Source: Hyphomicrobiales bacterium
GTDB taxonomy: Bacteria; Pseudomonadota; Alphaproteobacteria; Rhizobiales; Rhizobiaceae
Length of the DNA stretch: 64,000 nucleotides
Direction: 5' to 3'
Assembly (NCBI GenBank): GCA_900471485.1
Contig: UCEU01000023.1
Span: 1-64,000, forward strand
A program made the translations under genes and the position numbers. The notes under the pieces were generated by a model that searched no databases, was not told the origin of the DNA, and saw only the letters and a program-made list of their open reading frames with translations. Of this stretch, positions 25,521 through 33,819 are shown in pieces (the stretch's first letter is position 1; each line of letters starts with the position of its first letter).

Positions 25521-28500
25521 TACCGAATTTCTGTATCCAGCGCCCCGTCGCCACGACTCTGCTTGCGATCGGCGTGATCCTTGCGGGCCTGATGGGTTAT
25601 CAGCTTGTGCCGGTGGCGGCCCTGCCCCAGGTCGACTTTCCGACCATCAACGTCTCGGCGGCCCTGAGCGGCGCCTCGCCGCAGACGATGGCGACATCGG
25701 TCTCCACCCCGCTGATCAAACAGTTCCAGACCATTCCCGGCATCAGCGAAATCAGCGCCACGAACTCGCTCGGCAACACCAGCATCGTCCTGCAGTTCGA
25801 TCTCAGCCGTGACATCGACGCGGCGGCGGCCGACGTTCAGGCGGCGATCTCGCATGCCACACGGCAGCTGCCCGACAACATGACGACGCCGCCGAGCTAC
25901 CGCAAGACGAACCCTGCCGACGCGCCCGTGATGCTGCTCGCCGTACAGAGCGATGCCATGCCGCGCAGCAAGCTCGACGAAATCGCCGAGGACATCATCT
26001 CGCCGTCGCTTTCGACGCTGCCCGGCGTCGCCGAAGTCACCGTGTTCGGCGCGCAGACATACGCCGTGCGCGTCGAGGTCGATCCGAACAAGCTGCTCAA
26101 TCGCGGCATCGGCATCGATACCGTCAACAAGGCGCTGGCCGCGGCCAACAGCCAGGTCCCGGTCGGCTCGCTGCAGAACGCCACGCAGAGCATGACCATC
26201 AACGCCAACACGCAGCGGACCAACGCGGCGGAATTCCGCTCGCTCGTCATCGCAAGCCCGAACGGCGCGCCGATCCACCTCGGCGATGTCGCCGACGTGC
26301 AGGACAGCGTGCAGAACCGCTACACCGGCAGCTGGTATGACGGCAACCGCAGCATCATCCTGGCCGTCCAGCGCCAGCCTGACGCCAACACCGTTGCCGT
26401 TGTCGATGCCATCAACGCGAAACTGCCCGGCCTCCACGCCGAAATTCCGAAATCGGTTTCCGTGCAGGTGATGAACGATTCGGCCAAGCCGATCCGCGAC
26501 GCCATCGCGGACGTGAAGTTCACGCTGTTCCTGACGATCGGGCTCGTGGTTTTGGTCATCTATCTCTTCACCGGCCACCTGACGGCCACGATCATCCCGG
26601 GCCTCGCCGTGCCGCTGTCGCTGATCTCGACCTTCGGGATGATGTACGTGCTCGGATACAGCATCGACAACATCTCGCTCCTCGGCTTGACGCTTGCCGT
26701 CGGCCTCGTGGTCGACGACGCGATCGTCATGCTCGAAAACATCCTGCGCCATGTCGAGGAAGGCATGCCGGTGCTTGCCGCCGCCGTCAAAGGCGCCGGT
26801 GAAGTCAGCTACACCATCGTCTCCATGTCTGTATCGCTGATCGCCGTCTTCATCCCCATCCTTCTGATGGGCGGTGTCGTCGGGCGCATTTTCAACGAGT
26901 TCGGCATGGTGGTGGCGATCGCCATCGTCGCGTCTGCGATCGTCTCGCTGACCGTTACGCCGATGCTTGCCTCGCGTCTCGGCAGCGGCCACGACCGACC
27001 GCCCTTCTTCATCCGCTGGTTCGATGCCGGCTTCGACTGGACGCTGCGTGGTTATGGCCGCGGGGTCGGCTGGTGCCTCAGCCATCGGCCAGCCATCCTG
27101 CTTCTCTTCGCCGGCTCCGTCGGGCTGACCGTCTACCTGTTCATGACTCTGCCGGCGAGCTTCTTCCCGACGGAAGATATCGGGCGCCTGAACATCTCCA
27201 CGCGTGCCCGGCAGGATATCTCCTATGCCGCAATGGTAGATTTGCAGAACAAGGCGGCCGAACTGGTGAGGCAGAACCCGGCGGTCAATCATGTCATGTC
27301 GATCGCCGGCGGCAACGCTCGCAGCCCGCTCAACAACGGGACGATGTTTGTCGAACTGAAAGACAAGGAGCAACGTCCACCACTCGATCAGACCTTGCGC
27401 GAGCTGCGCGCCAGCATTTCCAAGATCCCAGGCCTACAGGCTTATATCACGCCCCAGCAAAGCCTGCGTTTCGGCGGGCGCCAGACGGCCAGTCAATACC
27501 AGCTGGTGGTCCAGGCTCTCAGCGCCGACCAGACCAGTCTTTGGGCTGACAAGATTCAGAAGGCGTTGCGGGCCGATCCACGCTTTACCGACGTGACCTC
27601 GGATGCGCAGAACAACGCGCTGCAGGCGAACATCGTGGTGGATTCGGAAAAGGCGGCAGCCTTCGGCGTCGACGACGACCAGCTGCGCACCACGCTGCAG
27701 GAGGCCTTCGGCGGCTATGCGGCGGCACAGATCCAGTCGACCGGCGACAGCTATGATGTCATCGTCGAGTACGACACCAACAAGCCCTGGGACGACCAGA
27801 AGCTTCAGGAGATCCGGGTCGCTTCCAGCAGCGGTGCGCTCGTGCCGCTGTCGAACTTCGCGACCGTGCAGCGCACGACAGGGCCGGTGACCATCAACCA
27901 GACCGGCCAGTTGGTGTCGACGACCGTCTCCTTCAATCTGCCGGCCGGCCAGTCGCTGAGCGATGCGACGGCGGCGATCGATCAGATCAAAAAGGACATC
28001 AACATGCCGGCGGATGTGTTCACATCCTATGGCGGCACGGCCCAGATCTTCCAGCAGTCGCAAGGCAATACGCCGTTGCTGATCATCGCGGCCGTGCTGA
28101 CGATCTACGTGGTGCTCGGCGTGCTCTACGAGAGCTTCATCCACCCGCTGACCATCCTCTCCGGCCTGCCGGCCGCAGCCCTCGGCGCCCTGCTCGCGCT
28201 GAAGGTGATGGGCTTCGACCTGTCGATCATCGCCCTGATCGGCCTACTGATGCTGATTGGCATCGTCAAGAAGAACGCGATCATGATGATCGACGTGGCG
28301 CTCGAAAACCTGCGCTCGGGAACCGGCATGTCGCCGTCGGAAGCGATCCACGAGGCCTGCGTTCGCCGTTTCCGGCCGATCATGATGACGACTTTCTGCG
28401 CGCTGCTCGGCGCACTGCCGATCGCGCTCGGCAGCGGCGCCAGCTCGGAACTCCGCCAGCCCCTCGGCATCGCCGTGGTCGGCGGCCTGATCGTCTCCCA

Positions 28501-28636
28501 GGCGCTAACGCTGTTCATCACGCCGGTCATCTTCGTCGAGATGGGCAAGTTCAACCATTGGCTGCTTGGTCTCGGACGCAAAAAGAAGAAGACGGAACAC
28601 GAGGAAGAGGTTCCGGCGGCGATGGCCGCCGAGTGA
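25517..28636 (+). CDS. RND multidrug efflux permease (HAE1/AcrB type)
   Basis: A 1039-residue proton-driven inner-membrane pump with the usual twelve helices and two large periplasmic loops. Characteristic segments are IQRPVATTLLAIGVILAG at the N-terminus, LAVGLVVDDAIVMLENI (helix 4 with the proton-relay aspartates) and LIGLLMLIGIVKKNAIMMID in the second half. Substrates cannot be told. It is translationally coupled to the adaptor and followed by a strong terminator. Confidence 0.94.
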   Translation: MIPNFCIQRPVATTLLAIGVILAGLMGYQLVPVAALPQVDFPTINVSAALSGASPQTMATSVSTPLIKQFQTIPGISEISATNSLGNTSIVLQFDLSRDIDAAAADVQAAISHATRQLPDNMTTPPSYRKTNPADAPVMLLAVQSDAMPRSKLDEIAEDIISPSLSTLPGVAEVTVFGAQTYAVRVEVDPNKLLNRGIGIDTVNKALAAANSQVPVGSLQNATQSMTINANTQRTNAAEFRSLVIASPNGAPIHLGDVADVQDSVQNRYTGSWYDGNRSIILAVQRQPDANTVAVVDAINAKLPGLHAEIPKSVSVQVMNDSAKPIRDAIADVKFTLFLTIGLVVLVIYLFTGHLTATIIPGLAVPLSLISTFGMMYVLGYSIDNISLLGLTLAVGLVVDDAIVMLENILRHVEEGMPVLAAAVKGAGEVSYTIVSMSVSLIAVFIPILLMGGVVGRIFNEFGMVVAIAIVASAIVSLTVTPMLASRLGSGHDRPPFFIRWFDAGFDWTLRGYGRGVGWCLSHRPAILLLFAGSVGLTVYLFMTLPASFFPTEDIGRLNISTRARQDISYAAMVDLQNKAAELVRQNPAVNHVMSIAGGNARSPLNNGTMFVELKDKEQRPPLDQTLRELRASISKIPGLQAYITPQQSLRFGGRQTASQYQLVVQALSADQTSLWADKIQKALRADPRFTDVTSDAQNNALQANIVVDSEKAAAFGVDDDQLRTTLQEAFGGYAAAQIQSTGDSYDVIVEYDTNKPWDDQKLQEIRVASSSGALVPLSNFATVQRTTGPVTINQTGQLVSTTVSFNLPAGQSLSDATAAIDQIKKDINMPADVFTSYGGTAQIFQQSQGNTPLLIIAAVLTIYVVLGVLYESFIHPLTILSGLPAAALGALLALKVMGFDLSIIALIGLLMLIGIVKKNAIMMIDVALENLRSGTGMSPSEAIHEACVRRFRPIMMTTFCALLGALPIALGSGASSELRQPLGIAVVGGLIVSQALTLFITPVIFVEMGKFNHWLLGLGRKKKKTEHEEEVPAAMAAE

Positions 28637-28640
28637 TCCA

Positions 28641-28668
28641 ACGGGCGCCTCGGCGCCCGTTTTCTTTT
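28641..28668 (+). terminator. Intrinsic terminator after RND pump gene
   Basis: ACGGGCGCC and GGCGCCCGT form a 9-bp stem with a two-base TC centre, followed by TTTCTTTT. Confidence 0.85.
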
Positions 28669-28795
28669 CGCTCCACGCCTTGAATATGTACGACCTCTGT
28701 GGCATCACGCGCCCTCCTGAATTCGGGCGCGCTCTCGCGCCTTGGCGGAGCCAGTCTCCGGTCTCAAGCAACAATTGATCTTAAGAGGTGCGAGC

Positions 28796-30085
28796 ATGGC
28801 TCAGGCGCTGGGTTTGGACTTTGGCACGACGAATACCGTCATCGCTTCGGCGAGCGGCAATACGACCCATTCGATGAACTTCACCAGCGCCGCCGGTACC
28901 GCCGACAGCATACGTACCGCGCTGTCGTTCATGAAGGACCGCAATCTCGGCGCATCGGCGCTTAAGGTCGAGGCCGGGCATGCGGCGATCCGTCAGTTCA
29001 TCGACAATCCCGGCGACTGTCGCTTCCTGCAGTCGATCAAGACCTTCGCGGCCAGCCCGATCTTCCAGGGCACGTTGATCTATGCGAAGCGCCATAGCTT
29101 CGAAGACCTGATGGAGATTTTCCTCCGACGGCTGAAGAACTATGCCGGAGAGGACTGGCCTACTGACACGAAGCGCATCGTGGCCGGCCGACCTGTGCAT
29201 TTCGCCGGTGCGAGCCCGGATCCGGCGCTCGCGGCAGAGAGATACAATGCAGCCCTCTCCCGCTTCGGCTTTCCCGAGATCCACTATGTCTACGAACCGG
29301 TGGCGGCGGCGTTCTACTTTGCGCAGAATCTCAAGGCGGACGCTACCGTTCTGGTCGCCGACTTCGGCGGCGGCACCACCGACTATTCGCTGATCCGCTT
29401 CGAGACCATCGCGGGCAAGCTCACCGCCACACCGATCGGTCATTCGGGTGTCGGCGTTGCGGGCGACCATTTCGACTATCGCATCATCGACAATGTCGTG
29501 GCGCCGCAGATCGGCAAGGGGAGTCATTTCAAGAGCTTCGACAAGATCCTTGAAGTGCCGACCAACTATTATTCAAGCTTCGGCCGCTGGAACCAGCTGT
29601 CGATCTTCAAGACGTCGCGCGAGTTCGAGGACCTGAAGAAGCTGGTGCGCACCGCGCTGGAGCCGGAGAAGCTCGAGACCTTCATCGATCTCGTCGATCA
29701 CGACGAGGGCTATCCGCTCTACCAGGCGGTGTCGGCGACCAAGATGGCGCTGTCGGCCAGTGAAGAAGCGGCGTTCGATTTCGCCCCGCTCGGCAAGGGT
29801 GGCCATCGCACGGTGCGCCGCTCTGACTTCGAAAACTGGATCAGCGACGACCTCGCCCGCATCGAAGGCGCGCTCGACGATGTGCTGGAAACGACGAACA
29901 CGCCGACTTCGGCAATCGACAAGGTGTTCCTCACCGGCGGCACGTCCTTCGTGCCGGCCGTGCGCCGCATCTTCACGGAGCGCTTCGATGCCGATCGCAT
30001 CGAGACCGGTGGCGAGCTTCTGTCGATCGCGCACGGTCTGGCTCTGATCGGAGAGCGGGACGATATCACGCAATGGACGGTGTAA
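28796..30085 (+). CDS. Hsp70-family protein, YegD-like
   Basis: A 429-residue actin/Hsp70-fold ATPase. Phosphate loops are LDFGTTNT (6-13) and VADFGGGTTDYSL, with the adenosine motif FLTGGTSFVPAV near the C-terminus. It lacks the substrate-binding domain of DnaK, as YegD proteins do, so chaperone activity is uncertain. The ATG at 28796 was chosen because AAGAGGTG lies upstream. It may be cotranscribed with the uracil-DNA glycosylase gene 62 bp downstream. Confidence 0.88.
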   Translation: MAQALGLDFGTTNTVIASASGNTTHSMNFTSAAGTADSIRTALSFMKDRNLGASALKVEAGHAAIRQFIDNPGDCRFLQSIKTFAASPIFQGTLIYAKRHSFEDLMEIFLRRLKNYAGEDWPTDTKRIVAGRPVHFAGASPDPALAAERYNAALSRFGFPEIHYVYEPVAAAFYFAQNLKADATVLVADFGGGTTDYSLIRFETIAGKLTATPIGHSGVGVAGDHFDYRIIDNVVAPQIGKGSHFKSFDKILEVPTNYYSSFGRWNQLSIFKTSREFEDLKKLVRTALEPEKLETFIDLVDHDEGYPLYQAVSATKMALSASEEAAFDFAPLGKGGHRTVRRSDFENWISDDLARIEGALDDVLETTNTPTSAIDKVFLTGGTSFVPAVRRIFTERFDADRIETGGELLSIAHGLALIGERDDITQWTV

Positions 30086-30147
30086 TAGCCGGTCTTGCCG
30101 TTCGCGCGCTCTTTCATTGAGGCGGCAGCTTCGGTAAGGTCGCGGCC

Positions 30148-31014
30148 ATGATCTCCGTCAACGACCTATCTCCGGGCGAGCTCGCCGCGCTTCTGCATTT
30201 TCATGCGGATGCGGGCGTCGAGTGGCTGCTCGAGGAAGAGGCCGTCGACAGGTTCGCCGAATTCGAGGCGATGAAGGTGGCCAAGCGCAGCGCAGCGCCC
30301 GCGCAGCAGTCGGCCCCGTCGAGCGGGGGAACCGCGCGGCAAGCAGCAGCGACGCAGCCAAGGGCGCCGGCAGCCGAGCGGCCGGCCGCACAGAGACCCT
30401 CCATCCCGGATGGCGAGGCCGTGCAGCAGGCACGCTTTGCCGCTGAATCGGCACGCTCGCTGGACGAACTGAAAACCGCCATCGAAGCCTTCAACGGCTG
30501 CAACCTCAAGCACAGCGCCCGCTCCACCATTTTCGCCAGCGGCGACGCGGCAAGCGGCATCATGGTGATAGGCTCCGGCCCGGGCGCCGAGGACGATCGT
30601 GAGGGGCAGGCTTTTGCCGGACGCCCGGGTCTGCTGCTCGACAAGATGCTTGCGGCCATCGGCCTCGAGCGCAGCGCGATCATGCTGACGCAGGTGATCC
30701 CCTGGCGGCCGCCGGGCAACCGCATCGCATCGCCGGCGGAGATGGATATCTGCCGCCCCTTCATCGAACGGCAGATCGCTCTGGCCGAATCAAAGGTGGT
30801 CCTGCTGCTCGGAAATTATGCCGCGCGGGTGTTTTTCGGCGAGGGAGACACCATCCACGGGCTGCGCGGCCAGTGGCGCGAAATCGGTGTCAACGGCCGA
30901 TCGGTGCCCGCCATGGCGACCCTGCATCCGCAGGACCTTTTGACAGCGCCGGTCAATAAGCGTTTGGCCTGGCAGGATTTATTGGCTTTTCAGGCCAAGC
31001 TCGCAACGCTCTAA
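30148..31014 (+). CDS. Family 4-like uracil-DNA glycosylase
   Basis: A 288-residue DNA repair enzyme expected to remove uracil from DNA. Motif 1 is GSGPGAEDDREGQAFAG (142-158), the RPPGNR segment is at 187-192, and the C-terminal HPQDLL is the family HP motif. The N-terminal 110 residues are Ala/Pro/Gln-rich and probably disordered. Two of the four cysteines that bind 4Fe-4S in thermophilic family 4 enzymes are missing: only C118 and C202 align, and W186 replaces the one before RPP. Alphaproteobacterial members often show this. Confidence 0.85.
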   Translation: MISVNDLSPGELAALLHFHADAGVEWLLEEEAVDRFAEFEAMKVAKRSAAPAQQSAPSSGGTARQAAATQPRAPAAERPAAQRPSIPDGEAVQQARFAAESARSLDELKTAIEAFNGCNLKHSARSTIFASGDAASGIMVIGSGPGAEDDREGQAFAGRPGLLLDKMLAAIGLERSAIMLTQVIPWRPPGNRIASPAEMDICRPFIERQIALAESKVVLLLGNYAARVFFGEGDTIHGLRGQWREIGVNGRSVPAMATLHPQDLLTAPVNKRLAWQDLLAFQAKLATL

Positions 31015-31059
31015 ATTGCACGAAAAATAATCACACTTGGCATTTTTGTGAATAACGGC

Positions 31060-31074
31060 ATGCGCCAGGCGCAT
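31060..31074. repeat. 15-bp perfect palindrome
   Basis: ATGCGCC-A-GGCGCAT is a perfect 7+1+7 inverted repeat located about 90 bp upstream of a small ORF. It could be an operator; nothing in the window identifies a binding protein. Confidence 0.4.
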
Positions 31075-31164
31075 AGCTGTCTCTTATTCTTACGTGTTGT
31101 AAATACCATGCTGCGCTGCAATATTAGCGTCGTGTCTTGGGAGGAATAACCAGGAACCAAGGCC

Positions 31165-31356
31165 ATGAGCACACAGTTTCGTAATACCCACTGCAGGTTT
31201 GAAACCCTGCGCCATGCGAACGACCACGTTCGCGCAATGCAAAGCAACGGCCATATCGGCTTCGCCACTAACGAGCAGATCGTCGCTCGCGGGACAGGCA
31301 CGAGCGGACGCATTGCGCGCCCTGCAAGCCTCTTTGCAGATTTCCAACAGTACTGA
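31165..31356 (+). CDS. Small hypothetical protein (63 aa)
   Basis: A 63-codon ORF reading MSTQFRNTHCRFETLRHAND.. and ending FADFQQY. It has no signal peptide, membrane helix or recognised domain. A GGGAGGAATAACC stretch lies 21-33 bases upstream, somewhat far for a ribosome-binding site; a closer CAAGG exists. Coding status is uncertain and no family is recognised. Confidence 0.4.
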   Translation: MSTQFRNTHCRFETLRHANDHVRAMQSNGHIGFATNEQIVARGTGTSGRIARPASLFADFQQY

Positions 31357-31396
31357 GTACCGGGGCAAGCGCCTCGCATCATTTCAGGCTTAGATC

Positions 31397-31546
31397 ATGA
31401 CGACCATCATCGTTTCGCTTCTCTGCAAGTTCGACGCGATCGAACACATTCGCACCGCCGTGCGCGCGGCAGAAGCATACGAGCGGGAGTCCGCTCCGTG
31501 CGAACCCGCCGGCACTGAGAGCGGGTGCGCGACGATCGGCCTTTAA
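31397..31546 (+). CDS. Very small hypothetical protein (49 aa)
   Basis: A 49-codon ORF beginning MTTIIVSLLCKFDAIEHIR, 40 bases after the preceding small ORF. It overlaps the convergent gene at 31543 by 4 bases. It lacks a strong ribosome-binding site and a recognised family. It is listed because the surrounding 530 bp otherwise hold no convincing gene. Confidence 0.25.
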   Translation: MTTIIVSLLCKFDAIEHIRTAVRAAEAYERESAPCEPAGTESGCATIGL

Positions 31547-32412
31547 GCCCCTTTGCCCGGCTGGCTCTTCGCCCAGTGGAAAGCTTCATCGATACAAGCG
31601 AACTTGATCGCCTGCCAACGGCAATATTCGTCTACAAAGGCGCGGGACATCCATAGCTCCGGCTTGCCGCCTGTTTCGTCCCAGCCAACGCAATCATGCT
31701 GCACTGCCTTTGCAAATAGCCGCTGAAGATGCGTGTGGGACATCATGAAGCCCGCCGCCAGCGCACGGGTATCGAGATGGCCGATGGTATAGCGCTCCGG
31801 GTGCGCGTCTTCCAGATCGAGCCGCGACACCAGATAATCCATGATCAAGCCGCCTGCGTCGTTCCAGAGAAACAGGGCAATACGTTCGGATGGCTCCCGC
31901 CACGCCTGCTCGGCGAGGCAGTTGCGCGCGATGCGTGGTTGGGCGGTCCGCATCAGTTCATGATGATCCGCGAAGTAGGCGGCGCGACTGCCGCCATCCA
32001 GAACATCGAGAGCGACGAGATTGGAATGCATCCAGCCCATCATGCCCTGATGAGTGACTTCCGAGGCATGATAGTGGCGCGGCCGCTTTCGCTCGTCACC
32101 GGCTTCGCAGACGATGAAGCGGTATGTCAACAGTTCGTCGATGAAGCTCAAAACGGTATTGCGGCTCGCGGCCTTGTGGCGCGTGATCTCGCTTACCAGC
32201 GCCGTGGCGGTAAGGCCGGAAGAAGGGTTCGCGGGGTCCCGCTCCATGCTCAGCGCATAGGCGGTCTGCGCCAGAAGCCAGCGCTGTTGGGAAGCCAGAA
32301 GGCGCGCCAGCCGCGGGCCGGCATCGAACAGACCACGCATACGGACGGCGTGAAAGCGAACAGTGGATAAAAACTGCGGATCGCCAGCAAGCTGTTCGGC
32401 ACTAAGCGGCAT
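31543..32412 (-). CDS. Hypothetical protein with possible winged-helix region
   Basis: A 289-residue cytosolic protein of no recognised family. A segment at about residues 68-105 (TATALVSEITRHKAASRNTVLSFIDELLTYRFI) looks like a winged-helix DNA-binding motif. The C-terminal half is helical and rich in Trp and His. It has no membrane segment. It could be a transcription regulator with a ligand-binding domain. It diverges from nothing close; 146 bp separate it from the DMT gene. Confidence 0.6.
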   Translation of the reverse strand: MPLSAEQLAGDPQFLSTVRFHAVRMRGLFDAGPRLARLLASQQRWLLAQTAYALSMERDPANPSSGLTATALVSEITRHKAASRNTVLSFIDELLTYRFIVCEAGDERKRPRHYHASEVTHQGMMGWMHSNLVALDVLDGGSRAAYFADHHELMRTAQPRIARNCLAEQAWREPSERIALFLWNDAGGLIMDYLVSRLDLEDAHPERYTIGHLDTRALAAGFMMSHTHLQRLFAKAVQHDCVGWDETGGKPELWMSRAFVDEYCRWQAIKFACIDEAFHWAKSQPGKGA

Positions 32413-32558
32413 ATCTTCCCCGAATGCGTATCCATCGTCTTGACTGGCGGCGATATGGCGTCGCGGCCAGCGTACTTCAGGAAGTCTCTGGTAAATGAGA
32501 TTTCGTCAAGTTCACAATGCATTCGATCCGACGGTCCATCACTCCAATAATTGACGAA

Positions 32559-33476
32559 TTATCGCGAGGCGCGGCGGGCAAGCTCGAGTTGATGCTCGCG
32601 AAAGATGATGAATATGCCGGCGGCAACAACGATTGCCGTGCCGAGCAGCATGCTTGCCGTCGGAATATCGCCGAAGACGAAGTAGGCCAGGATGCTGCCG
32701 ATGACGATGGAGGTATACTCAAAGGGCGCTATCGTCGAGACATCGGCGTGGCGATAGCTTTCCGTCAGCAGGATCTGCGCCACACCGCCGCAGAAGCCTG
32801 CGGCAATCAGCAGAAGCTGCGGCTTCGTATCCAGAAAATCCCAGCCGAATGGAATGGTCACCAGCGAGAAGACGGACGCGATGATCGAGAAGTAGAGCAC
32901 GATCGTCGACGTCTTCTCCTCTTCCACCAGGCGGCGGACCTGGATCATCGCCATGCCGCCGAGAACGGAGGCGAGAAGCACGGCAATCGCGCCAATCGCC
33001 TGTTCTGCCTCGATGCCGCCGCCGCTGAGAAGGGTGAGCTTCGGCCATGAGATAATCCCCACTCCGAGCATTCCAATCAGCACGGCGCTCCATCGATAGA
33101 GACGCACCGTCTCGCCGAGGAACAGGGCCGCGAAGATGACCGCGACCAGCGGCAGTGCGTAGCCGAGTGCGATCGCCTCGGGCATCGGCAGATGCAGCAG
33201 GCCGTAGAAACCAAGCCCCATGGAGATGATGCCGAGCGTGCCGCGCGTCAGATGCCCGAAAGGATTTGCGGTTTGGAACGCCGACCTGAGATGGCCGCGA
33301 TAGGCAAGATAGGCCATGATCGGAAATAGCGCGAAGAAGGAGCGGCAGAAGGTCACCTGTCCAGGCGGTATTTCAGGGCCGGCCAACTTGATGAAGGTCT
33401 GCATCCCAAGAAAGACCACCACCGAGGCCACTTTGCACGCAATACCCTTCATCGGGTTTCCGAAAGCCGATCGCAT
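32559..33476 (-). CDS. DMT superfamily transporter (EamA family)
   Basis: A 305-residue inner-membrane exporter with ten hydrophobic helices in two EamA repeats. The N-terminal repeat shows GPEIPPGQVTFCRSFFALFPIM and the second TIAPFEYTSIVIGSILAYFVFGD. The substrate is unknown, possibly an amino acid or metabolite. The start is uncertain: MRSAFGNP at 33476 or MKGIACK at 33452 are both more likely than the longest frame at 33551. Confidence 0.82.
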   Translation of the reverse strand: MRSAFGNPMKGIACKVASVVVFLGMQTFIKLAGPEIPPGQVTFCRSFFALFPIMAYLAYRGHLRSAFQTANPFGHLTRGTLGIISMGLGFYGLLHLPMPEAIALGYALPLVAVIFAALFLGETVRLYRWSAVLIGMLGVGIISWPKLTLLSGGGIEAEQAIGAIAVLLASVLGGMAMIQVRRLVEEEKTSTIVLYFSIIASVFSLVTIPFGWDFLDTKPQLLLIAAGFCGGVAQILLTESYRHADVSTIAPFEYTSIVIGSILAYFVFGDIPTASMLLGTAIVVAAGIFIIFREHQLELARRASR

Positions 33477-33819
33477 CTTCAAAAAAACTCTATGGGAATT
33501 GCCTGAGGCGGGAGATAGCCAGAATCGATACCCGACAACTGTGTCAGGCACCGATCCGATTGAACAGGGCCGGAGTTAAAAATTGGCATGCGGTGGCCAT
33601 CCAGAGAACCGAAGACGTTTCCGCCATCCGTTCGTCCCTCGACTTTAGATAGCTCGCCTGGCGGCCGACTATACCGGTCAGCTCGTCGCTCAAATCTTTT
33701 GTTACCTGCAAATCGCTTTAACTTTAGTTCAGACTTTAATGTAATCATGCCCGTCAAGATTTAAGGAGCGCGGCATGCCCGCGCGAAGCGCTATTCGTTA
33801 AAGGTCTTCAGGAACCATC

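Larger units (their letters stand above)
31015..31542. other. Poorly coding region, about 530 bp
   Basis: This lies between the uracil-DNA glycosylase gene and the convergent hypothetical gene. It holds the palindrome at 31060-31074 and two small ORFs of doubtful status. The first 120 bases are AT-rich and promoter-like. A small RNA is possible but no terminator-closed structure was found. Confidence 0.5.

Noticed and set aside
25397..27373. A 658-codon open frame on the minus strand opposite the RND pump genes
   Set aside because: His/Asp/Arg-rich shadow of a clear RND permease; no start context or family.
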